A DNA stretch of 64,000 bases from Maricaulis maris (GCF_036322705.1 NZ_AP027270.1:744001-808000); one strand, 5' to 3'. Numbered from the stretch's first letter, positions 10,948 to 20,507 are shown. Numbers and translations: made by a program. The notes: generated by a model not told the origin, from the sequence alone.

Positions 10948-11052
10948 GATGTATGCTCCTGGCGTTCTGGTTTCTTTTGCGGAGCTTTCTGCTGGTCAGA
11001 TGGAACGGATCGTCATTCTGGCGGTCCGGATCAGGCTGGCGGCCTGGCAGTG

Positions 11053-11718
11053 TCAGACGGTGTCGGCTTCCTTGATCGACATCACCGAGGACAGCGGCAC
11101 GCGAATGCCGCCCATTTCCACGATGACTTCGGAACCGGACAGGTCCACGCCGGTGACGCGGGCGGCGGCCTGGATGTTCACAGCCAGGTTTTCGCCGTCA
11201 GAGTCTTGGGCAATGACTTCAAGTGAGTAGACGCCCTCATCGAGGGCAGCGCCGCCATCACCCAGGCCGTCCCAGGCGAAGTCGTGCGAGCCGGTGCTGG
11301 TCTCGCCATCGCGGCGGGCGACAATACGATCATTATCGTCGCGAATGATGATGGAGGAGGAGGTCGCGTCGCTGGGCAGGGTGTATTCCCAGTTGGCGGA
11401 ACCGTTCTGCAGCGTGGCCTGCGGCGTTTCAGCCGTCGCCAGACGACCGATATAGCTGACCGATGAACTCTGCGCGGCGGCCGACTGGAGCAGCAGCAGG
11501 CTTTCCAGGTTCTGGTTCTGGGCGATCTGCTGCTCGACGCTCGAGAAGTCGACCAGCTGGTTCACGAACTGGGTCGAGTCCAGCGGGTTGAGCGGATCCT
11601 GGTTCTTCATCTGCTCGGTGAGCAGGGTCAGAAACATCTCGAAATTGTCGGCCAGGCCGGTCTGCGAATTCGCGAGAGCCGGGCTTGTCGAGCCGATGCC
11701 GGATACTGCGTCTACCAT
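11053..11718 (-). CDS. flgD: Flagellar hook assembly scaffold FlgD
   Basis: A 221-residue hook cap protein needed for hook polymerisation and removed when the hook is complete. The N-terminal signature FLTLLTEQMKNQDPLNPLDS and FVNQLVDFSSVEQQIAQNQN is unmistakable. The C-terminal half carries the FlgD Ig-like/Tudor region (DFAWDGLGDGGAALDEGVYS). The gene is 9 bases downstream of fliK and shares its sigma54 promoter. The start ATG gives MVDAVSGIGSTSP, a normal N terminus. Confidence 0.96.
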   Translation of the reverse strand: MVDAVSGIGSTSPALANSQTGLADNFEMFLTLLTEQMKNQDPLNPLDSTQFVNQLVDFSSVEQQIAQNQNLESLLLLQSAAAQSSSVSYIGRLATAETPQATLQNGSANWEYTLPSDATSSSIIIRDDNDRIVARRDGETSTGSHDFAWDGLGDGGAALDEGVYSLEVIAQDSDGENLAVNIQAAARVTGVDLSGSEVIVEMGGIRVPLSSVMSIKEADTV

Positions 11719-11727
11719 ACTCTACTC

Positions 11728-13728
11728 CTAGACCTGCAGATCGACGCCGGAGCGTCCGGACAACAGGAAGCCGTAGGCCGAGCGCGGCCGGGATGCGAGT
11801 TCATCCTCGGCGCGCTGGGTCATTTCGGTGGTCTGGGTGAAAATCGGCAGGGCCTCGCCCTGGCTGCGACGGTCATCTTCAGCCGGGTTCTGCCCGTCAC
11901 TCATCTGAAAGCTCAGTCCGTTTTCCCCGAGCTCAAGCCCGGCCTCGGCCAGGGAGCGTTCCAGGTCGCGGGCAGACCGCTGCAATTCGTTCAGGGTCTC
12001 GGCGCGTTCGACTGTCAGGACCGCGTGAACCCGGTTGTCGGCACGCAGCTCGATACGGACGTCAACCTTGCCCAGCTCTGCCGGATCAAGGCGGATATCG
12101 AACACCCGGTTGCCATTGGAGACGTGTTTCGTGATCTGCCCCGCCAGTTGGGCGGTCGTGTGGGGTGTGAAGCGTTGCGGTGTGGCGCCACTTCGGTCGG
12201 CGGCAAGGCGCCCGTCAACGCGCGCCAGGCTAAGGTCATTCTCGGCCTGGGCGGCGAGGTCCGCATCGGCGGCCTCCTGGCTGGCGGCCTGATGCTGGGC
12301 TTGCAGATCACCCATGGCGCCCGGAAGCGCGGTGATCGGGGCACCGGCCTGCGCTGCTGTCGGAGCGGCAGCCTTGCCGGCGGCCAGCGCGGCGGCCGGA
12401 TCACTGGTCGCTGCGGTGGCGGCAGACGGTGCGGCGCTGGTCGTTGCGGTGCCGGCTGTCGGTGTCGCGCTCGCCGACGGGGCGGCGGAACCGGCCGCAT
12501 TTGTGGCAGGCCGCGCGGCCAGACTGCTGGCGGTCTGAATGGCGGAGTGCGGCGAGGGCTGCTGGCGCAGGGCCGAGGCGTCCGCCCCGTCACCCAAGAC
12601 CCGACCGGCGTCCGTTGCCGGGGTTGCCGCAGACGGCTGGTTGGCGGGCGTCGGGTTCGTTGCCGATGGGTTGGTCGCGGCCGTTGTCTTGCCGGTCGGG
12701 GCTGTTGACTTGCCCGGGCCGGCGTCTGCGGCAGTGTCGGCCTTGCCTTGCTGCGCGAGCGGTTTCGCCACCGCAGCGGGCTGGGGTGGCGCGTTTACAG
12801 TGACGTTGGTCGCCATATCGGTCGCGCTGCCGGCACTCGCAGGCAGCGTGGCCTGTCCGTTGGCTGCGACGGTTGATGCGCCCGTCATCACGGGTACAGG
12901 CGGGCCTTGCAGGGGTTCCGAGACCGGCTTCGGGGCGACTACGGCCTTCTCGCCCGCAATGACCTCGGAGACCGGTTTCGGCGCGGACACGGACTTGTCG
13001 GCCGGAATGACTTCGGAGACCGGCTTTGCGGTCTCGGTGGCTTTCACGCCGGGCAGGCTTGTATCCGCTGGGGCGGGCGTGGCTGCCGGGCTGGACGGTG
13101 CAAGCTGTGTCTGAGCGCCCTCCACAGCTGTGGCCTGTGCCGGGCGGCCATCACTGGTCGCAAGGGCCAGAGTGCTGACATCACCGGGGTTGGCCGGGTC
13201 GATGGCATCCTGCACCTGGACATTCCGCTTGGTTCCAGCAGGCGCAATCGCCGCGACCGGGGTGACCGGCGGCACGTCTTCTAGGGCAAACCCGGCACCG
13301 TCCGTTTCGCTGGCGGCGGTCGTGACCGGCGATCCGGTGGCACCGGATATCGGCAAGGGGGAGGCGGAGGACAGTGCCGCTTCGCGGACCGGTGCCGTCG
13401 GCATGGTCGTCGCCAGAACCGCTGGCGGTGTTGTTGCCGTGGCCGGGGGCGTCGATGGGACGGGGGCTGTTGCAGTTGCCGTTGCTGTCGTGGTCGCCGA
13501 TGCGAGCGGCGAGGCGGGCATGGCGGCCGGTGTCGTGTTCGGCCGTACGGCCGTCGCGCCGGACTGGGCCTGGTTGGCGTTTACCATGAGCGCGAAGGGC
13601 GAGGTGACAGTCTGGGCGTTGCCCGCCGCGGCCGTGCCGGCTCCCGGTGCCGTGCCGGGCTGCGCGCTCGCGCCGCCGGTTGCGCCCGGGGTGGTCAGCA
13701 GGTTCGCGGTGGTCAGGTCCAGCGTCAT
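11728..13728 (-). CDS. fliK: Flagellar hook-length control protein FliK
   Basis: A 666-residue secreted ruler protein. Residues 1 to about 520 are low-complexity Ala/Pro/Thr-rich sequence, the disordered ruler segment. The conserved Flg_hook domain lies near the C terminus: FDIRLDPAELGKVDVRIELR, HAVLTVERAETLNELQRSAR and LERSLAEAGLELGENGLSF. FliK measures hook length and switches export specificity through FlhB. The low-complexity part contains three near-repeats of a roughly 15-residue segment with KPVSEVI or KPVSEPL (about 12920-13030). It is the first gene of the fliK-flgD-flgE unit, with a sigma54 promoter about 57 bases upstream of its ATG. Because most of the length is compositionally biased, identification rests on the C-terminal domain and operon position. 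Confidence 0.9.
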   Translation of the reverse strand: MTLDLTTANLLTTPGATGGASAQPGTAPGAGTAAAGNAQTVTSPFALMVNANQAQSGATAVRPNTTPAAMPASPLASATTTATATATAPVPSTPPATATTPPAVLATTMPTAPVREAALSSASPLPISGATGSPVTTAASETDGAGFALEDVPPVTPVAAIAPAGTKRNVQVQDAIDPANPGDVSTLALATSDGRPAQATAVEGAQTQLAPSSPAATPAPADTSLPGVKATETAKPVSEVIPADKSVSAPKPVSEVIAGEKAVVAPKPVSEPLQGPPVPVMTGASTVAANGQATLPASAGSATDMATNVTVNAPPQPAAVAKPLAQQGKADTAADAGPGKSTAPTGKTTAATNPSATNPTPANQPSAATPATDAGRVLGDGADASALRQQPSPHSAIQTASSLAARPATNAAGSAAPSASATPTAGTATTSAAPSAATAATSDPAAALAAGKAAAPTAAQAGAPITALPGAMGDLQAQHQAASQEAADADLAAQAENDLSLARVDGRLAADRSGATPQRFTPHTTAQLAGQITKHVSNGNRVFDIRLDPAELGKVDVRIELRADNRVHAVLTVERAETLNELQRSARDLERSLAEAGLELGENGLSFQMSDGQNPAEDDRRSQGEALPIFTQTTEMTQRAEDELASRPRSAYGFLLSGRSGVDLQV

Positions 13729-14289
13729 AATTGCTCATCGGCGACATCAAGGCGCACGTCACGCCTCGTCTTGTGACCGGGTTCGCAAGCCATGTGCCAA
13801 GCGGCTGGACAAACAAGTCACTGATTTCACGAGTTAATTTTACAGTAACACCTGCGGGTCGGCAGGAAAGACCGGCCAGGACTGCCGCCCGGTGGGCGCT
13901 ATTTGCCGGGTCGGAAGCGCACGGCCTGCAAGCCGGCCGAGAGACCTTTTGACCGCGCGTGAGCGCGTGCGCGAGAGCCCGCTCGCCTGCGTGTGAGGCG
14001 GCAAGCAGCTGCCACCCGTGACGGTCGCCAGCCCCTCCGGAGACCCTGACGGAGCCGTTGGCGCAGGTTGGCCCGGGCCTTGCGATGGTTAACGCGTGTC
14101 CCGGCAGGTGCCGTCGGGGCATGAGTTTGGAAAGCGCATGAAAAAGCAAATGAAGGCAATTGGTTACGGCGCGAAATGCCCTGCGGAGGCGCCCTTCGGT
14201 GGACGCGGGCCGCTGGGCAATGCTTGCCGCTTTGACGGCAGATATCGCCGGGACCGCCTCGTTTTTGCCGCCTGCGCAGGGAGCCAGTC
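13729..14289. other. Divergent flagellar control region between fliK and flgK
   Basis: No gene is supported in these 561 bases. The fliK side holds a near-perfect sigma54 promoter (13785-13799). Farther up are GC-rich imperfect palindromes at 13859-13877 and 13888-13910 (ending TTTGCCGGG) that could be FlbD enhancer sites, and an AT-rich patch with TTAA-N7-GTAA at 13834-13848. On the flgK side only a weak sigma54-like match with short spacing is visible at 14214-14227. Confidence 0.6.
13785..13799 (-). promoter_or_regulatory. Sigma54 promoter of fliK-flgD-flgE
   Basis: The minus strand reads TGGCAC-ATGGC-TTGC, an exact match to the sigma54 consensus TGGCAC-N5-TTGC with correct -24/-12 spacing. 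Transcription would start near 13773, leaving a 5' leader of about 45 bases before the fliK ATG. Hook genes in the Caulobacter hierarchy are sigma54/FlbD-dependent, and flbD is in this window. Confidence 0.9.
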
Positions 14290-16431
14290 ATGTCGTTGAG
14301 CGGTATTCTCGGTAATGCCCTGTCGGGTTTGCAGGCCAGCCAGTCCGGTCTGCGGGCGGCTTCCAACAACGTCGCCAACGTCAACACGCCCGGCTATGCC
14401 CGGACCATCGCCAGCGTCGAGGCCCGCAATGTCGGCGGCGTCGCGATGGGGGTGCAGGTCAACGGGATCGTCCGCATTGTTGATCGTCACCTGCAGCTGA
14501 CCTCGCTGCGCAGCATCTCCGAAGCCAGCATGGCGGAGGCGCGGGCCGGCGCCCTCGATCGCATGCAGTCCCAGTTCGGAAACCTGGATGATAGCGGCTC
14601 GATCTTTGCGCGCCTGAATTCTGCCTTCGCGGGTCTGTCGCAAGCCAGCGTCGACCCGACCCTGTCGGTGTCGCGCCTGTCGGCCGCCGCCGATCTCGAC
14701 GGCTTCTTCAACGAGGCCGAGCGCCTGTCCACGGAGATCCGGGCCCAGCGCCTCGAGGCCGACAGCAAGATCAACGCCACGCTGCAGCGCTCCAACGAGA
14801 TCCTGCGCGAGCTGTTCGAACTCAACGCCAATGTGCAAAGCCTGTCCTCGGGCGGCGGCGACAGTTCGGGCGCGGAAAACCGCATGTCCGAACTACTCGA
14901 CGAGATGTCGGAATACATGGATGTCCGGGCCGACTTCCAGGGCGATGGGCGCGTCGTGGTGCGGACCACGGACGGTGTCCTTCTGCTCGACAATTATCCT
15001 ACAAACCTGACCTACAAGGTCTCTGGCTCGGGCTCCTACGGTGTCGAGTATGGCAAGATCTATGCGGAGCCTCCCAAGGGCGGCAATCCGCAGGAGCTCG
15101 ACAGCCATATCAATTCCGGCGAGCTGCGCGCCCTCATCGATCTGCGCGACCGCACCCTGCCCGAGATTGCCGAGGAACTGGCCGAAATGACGGCGGGCAC
15201 GGCGGACGCGCTCAACGCGGCGCACAATGATGCAGCCTCCTACCCCGCGCCGCAGAGCCTGACCGGGCGCAATACCGGACTGGTCGCGGCCGATGCCCTC
15301 AACTTCACCGGCGCCACGACAATGGCCGTTGCCGACACTACGGGCCAGCTGGTCCGGCGGGTCGATATCGACTTCGACGCCGCAACCTATTCCGTCGATG
15401 GCGGCGCCGCAGTGGCCTTTGGCGGCACCGTTGGCGATCTGGCCACGGCGCTCAATACCGCCCTGGCCGGGGTCGGCTCGGCGAGCTTCAGCGATGGCCA
15501 GCTGAGCGTTTCGGCAACGTCAGCGACGAATGGCGTTGCCTTCATCCAGGACGAGACCAGCCCGTCCGACCGGGGCGGGCGCGGCCTGTCGCACTTCTTC
15601 GGTCTGAACGACATCGTCCGCTCGGAACTGCCCGGCTTCTTCGATACCGGTCTCACGGGCAGCGATGTGCACCAGTTCGCGACCGGCACCGCCGTGAATT
15701 TCCGGATCGATACCATCAATGGCAAGACAGCGGGCAGCTATACCTTCCCGATGGTGACCGGTGAGACGGTCGACGACATTGTCACCGCGCTCAACAATCC
15801 CACCACCGGCGTTGGCCGCTATGTCACCTTCTCGCTCGACAGCAACGGGGCGCTCACCTACGCCGCCAATGCCGGCTATGAGGGTTATGAGCTTTCCCTG
15901 ACCGGCGATGACACGGCGCGTGGAACCACCGGCGTGGCCTTCTCGAAACTCTTCGGCATCGGCCTTGAGGCCAAGGCTGCCCGGGCCGAGGCCTTTTCGG
16001 TCGACACCCGGATCCGCGCCGACTCGTCCCGCCTCGCCCTCGGCAAGCTGGACATTGATGCCACCAGCGTGGTCGGCGACTACGTGCTTTCGGCGGGCGA
16101 TAATCGCGGTGGAATCGGCCTCCAGGCTGCCCTGTCGACATCGCACACATTCGGTGCCGCGGGATCGCTCTCGAAATCGAGCGCCAGCGTGGGTGATTAT
16201 GCGGCGCGGATTGCCGGCACAATCGGCTCGCGGGCGGCCCGGGCCGAGAGCGAGGCCGGTTCTGCCGTGACGCTGCGCGAAACCGCGGCCCAGAAGCGCG
16301 CCGATGTCGAAGGCGTCAGCCTCGACGAGGAACTGGCCGCGATGACGCTGTACCAGCAGTCTTACAATGCCGCCGCGCGGATGCTGCAGGCGGCCAAGGA
16401 AATGACCGATACTCTGATGAATATCGTCTAG
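14290..16431 (+). CDS. flgK: Flagellar hook-associated protein 1 FlgK
   Basis: A 713-residue hook-filament junction protein. The N terminus has GILGNALSGLQASQSGLRAA and SNNVANVNTPGYARTI, the FlgK form of the rod/hook N-terminal motif. The C terminus carries GVSLDEELAAMTLYQQSYNA and AARMLQAAKEMTDTLMNIV, forming the coiled-coil D0 domain. The middle is longer than in enteric FlgK, as in other alphaproteobacteria. The ATG is preceded by a GGGAG sequence (GCAGGGAGCCAGTC). flgL follows after 12 bases, so the two are one unit, divergent from fliK. Class III control by sigma54 is expected from the family, but the promoter is not convincing here. Confidence 0.95.
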   Translation: MSLSGILGNALSGLQASQSGLRAASNNVANVNTPGYARTIASVEARNVGGVAMGVQVNGIVRIVDRHLQLTSLRSISEASMAEARAGALDRMQSQFGNLDDSGSIFARLNSAFAGLSQASVDPTLSVSRLSAAADLDGFFNEAERLSTEIRAQRLEADSKINATLQRSNEILRELFELNANVQSLSSGGGDSSGAENRMSELLDEMSEYMDVRADFQGDGRVVVRTTDGVLLLDNYPTNLTYKVSGSGSYGVEYGKIYAEPPKGGNPQELDSHINSGELRALIDLRDRTLPEIAEELAEMTAGTADALNAAHNDAASYPAPQSLTGRNTGLVAADALNFTGATTMAVADTTGQLVRRVDIDFDAATYSVDGGAAVAFGGTVGDLATALNTALAGVGSASFSDGQLSVSATSATNGVAFIQDETSPSDRGGRGLSHFFGLNDIVRSELPGFFDTGLTGSDVHQFATGTAVNFRIDTINGKTAGSYTFPMVTGETVDDIVTALNNPTTGVGRYVTFSLDSNGALTYAANAGYEGYELSLTGDDTARGTTGVAFSKLFGIGLEAKAARAEAFSVDTRIRADSSRLALGKLDIDATSVVGDYVLSAGDNRGGIGLQAALSTSHTFGAAGSLSKSSASVGDYAARIAGTIGSRAARAESEAGSAVTLRETAAQKRADVEGVSLDEELAAMTLYQQSYNAAARMLQAAKEMTDTLMNIV

Positions 16432-16443
16432 GAGGTCCTACGC

Positions 16444-17358
16444 ATGGCTCGTGTTTCCACCTTCGCTGCCAACCAGAGCGCCCTGATGGACCTGATGAAG
16501 GCCCAGAAGGCGATGTTCGATGCGCAAAAACAGCTCACGACGGGCAAGCTCGCGACCGACCTCAAGGGTGTTGGTCACCAGGCCGAGACCCTGTCAGCGA
16601 CGCGGGGGGCTTTGCAGCGGGCCGCGTCCTACGAGGAAGCCGCGGTTCGGACTGCCGCGCGCCTGGAGAGCCAGGACATCGCGATGGAGCAGATGGCCGA
16701 GGCCATCACCGACCTGCGCCTCGCGGTCACGTCCAAGGATGGCGACTACACCATGCATCAGACGCGCGAGGCCTTTTACAAGGTCGCCAACGCGCTCAAT
16801 ACCCAGCACGCCGGCGTCTACATCTTCGGGGGAACGCGGACCGATGCCGCGCCTGTGGCGACCAATGATCTCGATGACCTCGTCGGGATGACGAACGCCA
16901 GTGAGGCCTTCGTCAATAATGACCGCCGGCCGCAGGTCCAGCTCGACAACAACCTGATCATGGAAACCGGCATGCTGGCCAGCGATGTCGGCGGCGAGGT
17001 GTTTGACAGTTTCAAGCGGATCGCCGACTTCAACGCCGGCGCCAACGGCCCCTTCGACTCGCCGCTGAGTGCCGCCCAGGACGCCTTCCTGATCAGCGAG
17101 ATCCAGAATGTGATCACGGCGCTCGACAACATCTATGTGAAGATCGGTGAAAACGGCGCGGCCCAGTCGACCGTCGAGACGCTGACCACCTCCCATGCCG
17201 ATCGCCAGCTCTTCCTGAAGCAGATGCTGTCCGACCTTGAAGACGTCGACATGGCTGAAGCCGCGACCCGCTTCCAGGCGGCGCAGACGGCGCTCGATGT
17301 CTCGGCCAAGACCTTCTCCTCGCTCAGCCAGGTCTCGCTGCTGCAATATCTGAGATAG
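16444..17358 (+). CDS. flgL: Flagellar hook-associated protein 3 FlgL
   Basis: A 304-residue flagellin-like junction protein. The N-terminal flagellin domain reads LMDLMKAQKAMFDAQKQLTT, with GKLATDLKGVGHQAETLSA soon after. The central region has the FlgL block LNTQHAGVYIFGGTRTDAAP. The C-terminal helix ends AKTFSSLSQVSLLQYLR, the usual flagellin/FlgL end. It follows flgK by 12 bases with AGGAGGT just ahead of the ATG. FlgL joins FlgK to the filament, but no flagellin gene is present in the window. Confidence 0.93.
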   Translation: MARVSTFAANQSALMDLMKAQKAMFDAQKQLTTGKLATDLKGVGHQAETLSATRGALQRAASYEEAAVRTAARLESQDIAMEQMAEAITDLRLAVTSKDGDYTMHQTREAFYKVANALNTQHAGVYIFGGTRTDAAPVATNDLDDLVGMTNASEAFVNNDRRPQVQLDNNLIMETGMLASDVGGEVFDSFKRIADFNAGANGPFDSPLSAAQDAFLISEIQNVITALDNIYVKIGENGAAQSTVETLTTSHADRQLFLKQMLSDLEDVDMAEAATRFQAAQTALDVSAKTFSSLSQVSLLQYLR

Positions 17359-17439
17359 GTCGGGGGACGGTCGCCGGCCTATTCCCGATTGATCGGGCTC
17401 GCGGTGGCTTGCATGCTTGGCACATTCACGGGAGGTCGC

Positions 17440-17673
17440 ATGCTCAAACGCATTCTCTTTACCCTCATCACCATGATGATCGGTGCCGCGATCGGGGCCG
17501 GCATCGTCTGGCTGGCCACCGGTCATGCCGGCGCCAGCCTTGTGGCCGCCGTCCTGATGCTCCCGATCTTCGGCCTGCTCGGGCTCGGCCTCGGCGGCGC
17601 CCTGCTGGATCGCAACAAGAACCCGGCCGCGATGAGCGCCTATGCCGGCAATGCCGGCAATATCCGCTCTTAG
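17440..17673 (+). CDS. Small two-span membrane protein
   Basis: A 77-residue protein, MLKRILFTLITMMIGAAIGA..., with two hydrophobic segments (about residues 4-27 and 30-52) and a short polar tail ending AGNIRS. The ATG is preceded by GGGAGG five bases upstream, which decides this start over the TTG at 17389. The family is not recognised. The Gly-rich spans (GAAIGAG, GLLGLGLGGALL) suggest packed helices. It lies 81 bases after flgL on the same strand, so cotranscription with flgKL is possible, but no flagellar role can be claimed. Confidence 0.65.
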   Translation: MLKRILFTLITMMIGAAIGAGIVWLATGHAGASLVAAVLMLPIFGLLGLGLGGALLDRNKNPAAMSAYAGNAGNIRS

Positions 17674-17767
17674 CGTCGTTGCTTGCTTCACGTATACAGC
17701 CGCCTCGCGGGTCCCGCGTCTGTCTTCGATGATCGCGCTGTTAAATTGAACGCTTGGGGGCAATCTT

Positions 17768-18061
17768 TTGGCTCGAAATCAAAATAATAAGCGACGTCGT
17801 CCGGCCCTTGGCGGTGCTGTCTTCGGTGGTCTGATCGTCCTTGCGCTCTTGGCATTGGGGGTGGGGGTGACCGTCACCGGGCTGCCCTGGATAATACTCG
17901 GAGCCGCCATCGGTGGTGGCGTTCTCGGCGACAGGTTGAGAAACGCTTCAGCCGACGCGACCATCCCACGCCTGATCGAATCTCTTTTCTCCAGTGTTGG
18001 AGGGCTGTTTTCTGGAGCGATTGACTTCTTTGGTGACGTCTTCAACGGGGCGGACGGTTGA
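17768..18061 (+). CDS. Hypothetical small membrane protein, TTG start
   Basis: A 97-residue frame beginning at TTG with GGGGG eight bases upstream. The N terminus is basic (ARNQNNKRRRP), followed by a hydrophobic block GGLIVLALLALGVGVTVTGL and a second segment WIILGAAIGGGVLG. The C terminus holds an amphipathic stretch with SSVGGLFSGAIDFFGDVFNG. The family is not recognised. Its stop overlaps the TTG of the next frame, which supports a two-gene unit. Base composition is lower in GC than its neighbours. Confidence 0.45.
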   Translation: MARNQNNKRRRPALGGAVFGGLIVLALLALGVGVTVTGLPWIILGAAIGGGVLGDRLRNASADATIPRLIESLFSSVGGLFSGAIDFFGDVFNGADG

Positions 18062-18312
18062 TAGCAGATACTGATCCTTCACAAGCAACTGGCGCTGGCC
18101 GACGGGCGTTGAGAGGCAGCGCCTTTATTGCCGGTGCATTGAGCCTGGCTGTCGCGGCGCTTTGCATATGGCTGAAAGCGCATCTGATCGTTCTTGTACT
18201 CGTTGTTTCTTTGACATTTCTGAGCACATTGATTGTCGCGTATTTTGTCATTTTGGATCCGAAAGGATTTCTGCGGCACTTGCTGCGAGAGGCTTTCGCT
18301 GGCTGGCAATGA
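18058..18312 (+). CDS. Hypothetical small membrane protein, overlapping TTG start
   Basis: An 84-residue frame whose TTG overlaps the previous stop in TTGA. It has two adjacent hydrophobic segments, SAFIAGALSLAVAALCIWL and IVLVLVVSLTFLSTLIVAY, and a basic C-terminal tail (GFLRHLLREAFAGWQ). The arrangement resembles DUF4229-like or other two-span small proteins, but no family can be named. The local GC content is clearly lower than that of the flanking flagellar and mnmA genes, and rare codons are more frequent. Confidence is limited by the absence of an ATG and of a clear ribosome binding site. Confidence 0.4.
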   Translation: MIADTDPSQATGAGRRALRGSAFIAGALSLAVAALCIWLKAHLIVLVLVVSLTFLSTLIVAYFVILDPKGFLRHLLREAFAGWQ

Positions 18313-18565
18313 AGGGCTGGCTTGTCGGGTTCCTAACTGCTTGATTCTAAAGCATGGCCGTGTCGTGCTGTCGGCCCCTTGATTGTGTCTTCCCGGCCCC
18401 GCCGTTTGGAGGGGCGCCGCGGGATCGCACCAAGTATCCGGTGGCGATGCGCTGCGAAGACCGGTTTGTCCCGGGTTTTCACGCTTAACCTCTCTCCCCA
18501 AAGCGCCTATATACCCGCCTCCAACAACCGTTTGCTGCGGGCCTTGACCCCGCTGGAGGCGCTCT

Positions 18566-19783
18566 ATGACCACCCCTGATACCGGCCGCGCCCGTGCGCA
18601 GGCCGATGATCTCATTGCACAATTGGGCCTGTCCGGCGATCCGCTGGGGCTGGGAGGCGATCCCGGTGATCACCGCGTCGTGGTGGCCATGTCCGGCGGC
18701 GTCGACAGTTCCGTGACCGCGGCCCTGCTGCACCATCTCGGCTATGACGTGGTCGGCGTGACCCTGCAGCTCTATGATCATGGCGCGGCCCTGGCCAAGA
18801 AGGGCGCCTGCTGCGCCGGTCAGGATATCTATGACGCCAAGCGGGTCGCCGAGGCCTGCGGCTTTCCCCATTATGTGCTCGATTATGAAAGCCGCTTCCA
18901 TGAAGCGGTGATCGAGGAGTTTGCCGACACCTATCTGGCCGGCTTCACGCCCATTCCCTGCGTGCGCTGCAATCAGACCGTCAAGTTTGCCGACCTCCTG
19001 ACCACAGCCCGCCAGCTTGGCGCCGTGTGCATGGCGACGGGGCATTACATCCAGCGCGTGGTCGGGGAAAAGGGACCGGAGCTGCGCCGCGCCGCCGATG
19101 CCGGCAAGGACCAGTCCTATTTCCTGTTCGCGACCACGCACGACCAGCTCGACTTCCTGCGCTTCCCGCTCGGACATCTCAACAAGGACCAGACCCGCCA
19201 GCTGGCCGAGGCTTTCGGTCTGATCGTTGCCGACAAGCCGGACAGCCAGGACATCTGCTTCGTGCCCAATGGCCGCTATGTCGACATTGTCGAGAAGGTC
19301 CGCCCCGGCGCCTCGCGTCCGGGCGAGATCGTGCATGTCGATGGCCGGGTCATGGGCACGCATGAGGGCGTGATCCGCTATACGGTCGGCCAGCGCCGCG
19401 GACTCAACATCGCCGTCGGAGAGCCGCTCTATGTCGTGCGGCTGGATGCCGACAAGGCCCAGGTCGTTGTCGGCCCGCGCGAGGAACTGGAAGTCGACAC
19501 CATCGCCCTCAAGGACATCAACTGGCTTGGCGATGAAGCCCTGTCAGACGGCGCTCCGGTGCGCGTAAAGGTCCGCTCGACCCGTCCGCCGGTGCCAGCC
19601 GCGCTGTCGGTCGAGGGCGATCAGGTCCGCGTCGTCCTCGCCAAGGGCGAGGAGGGGGTCGCGCCGGGCCAGGCCTGCGTCTTCTATTCCAGCGACGATG
19701 CCGACCGGGTGCTGGGCGGCGGCTGGATCGCCGGCACAAGCGGCCGCGGCGGTTCAAGCACCGGCGTGCGGTTGATCGGGTAG
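18566..19783 (+). CDS. mnmA: tRNA-specific 2-thiouridylase MnmA
   Basis: A 405-residue enzyme that adds sulfur to U34 of Lys, Glu and Gln tRNAs using ATP and a persulfide relay. The PP-loop is [12 protein letters not shown] (about residues 41-52). The nucleophilic Cys region is [13 protein letters not shown] (catalytic Cys near 135), and the second Cys is in [27 protein letters not shown] opens the C-terminal beta-barrel part. The N-terminal 37 residues ahead of the PP-loop are longer than in E. coli but typical of Caulobacterales. It stands alone between small hypothetical genes and a flavin reductase-like gene. Confidence 0.96.
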   Translation: MTTPDTGRARAQADDLIAQLGLSGDPLGLGGDPGDHRVVVAMSGGVDSSVTAALLHHLGYDVVGVTLQLYDHGAALAKKGACCAGQDIYDAKRVAEACGFPHYVLDYESRFHEAVIEEFADTYLAGFTPIPCVRCNQTVKFADLLTTARQLGAVCMATGHYIQRVVGEKGPELRRAADAGKDQSYFLFATTHDQLDFLRFPLGHLNKDQTRQLAEAFGLIVADKPDSQDICFVPNGRYVDIVEKVRPGASRPGEIVHVDGRVMGTHEGVIRYTVGQRRGLNIAVGEPLYVVRLDADKAQVVVGPREELEVDTIALKDINWLGDEALSDGAPVRVKVRSTRPPVPAALSVEGDQVRVVLAKGEEGVAPGQACVFYSSDDADRVLGGGWIAGTSGRGGSSTGVRLIG

Positions 19784-19904
19784 GGGCGAGGGCTTTCCCC
19801 CATTGTGATCCCCGTCCTGCAGCCCTCTTGCCGGCGTGTGGATGCGCCCCATCTGATGCTGGTGCCTTTCGCGCCCCCGCATTCTCTCCAATCCGGACGT
19901 CCCG

Positions 19905-20507
19905 ATGTTCTATGAACCGAAAAACGGCCACGGCCTGCCGCACAATCCGTTCAACGCCCTGATCACGCCGCGCCCGATCGGCTGGATTTCGACGCGCAGT
20001 GTCGACGGCGTCGACAATCTCGCCCCCTATTCCTTTTTCAACGGGGTTTCCTATGAGCCGCCGCAGGTGATGTTCGCTTCTACCGGCCACAAGCCGGACC
20101 GCGCGCGTGGCAAGGACAGTATCGGCAACGCCATCGACACCGGTGTGTTCTGCGTCAACGTGGTCGGGTTTGCGATGCGCGAGGCGATGAATGCCAGCTC
20201 GAAACCGGCGCCGCGCGATGTCGACGAGTTTGACCTGGCCGGATTGGCCCGGACCGAGTGCGAGACGATCGCCTGCTCGCGCATCGCCGAGGCGCCGGCC
20301 AGCATGGAGTGCAAGCTGGTCCGCACCGTCGATCTGCCCGGCGAAGCCAATATTGTCGCCTTTGGTGAAGTGACCGGCATCCACATCAAGGATGATTGTC
20401 TGGTCGACGGCATGTTCGACGTCACCCGATACCAGCCCCTGGGCCGCATGGGCTATCAGGATTATACCCGCGTCACCGAGCTGTTCAGCCTGATCCGGCC
20501 GACTTAG
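19905..20507 (+). CDS. Flavin reductase-like FMN-binding split-barrel protein
   Basis: A 200-residue protein of the DIM6/NTAB flavoprotein family. Motifs are ALITPRPIGWISTRS near the N terminus (FMN phosphate site), NLAPYSFFNGVSYEPP and DTGVFCVNVV. These domains bind FMN and act as flavin reductases or flavoredoxins, but the partner and substrate cannot be told from sequence. The ATG follows a weak purine stretch. It is 121 bases downstream of mnmA and followed by a 700-base gene-free stretch, so probably monocistronic. Confidence 0.85.
   Translation: MFYEPKNGHGLPHNPFNALITPRPIGWISTRSVDGVDNLAPYSFFNGVSYEPPQVMFASTGHKPDRARGKDSIGNAIDTGVFCVNVVGFAMREAMNASSKPAPRDVDEFDLAGLARTECETIACSRIAEAPASMECKLVRTVDLPGEANIVAFGEVTGIHIKDDCLVDGMFDVTRYQPLGRMGYQDYTRVTELFSLIRPT

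Noticed and set aside
14214-14227. Sigma54-like match TGGGCA-ATGC-TTGC upstream of flgK
   Set aside because: The spacing between the -24 and -12 elements is one base short, which usually abolishes sigma54 function.
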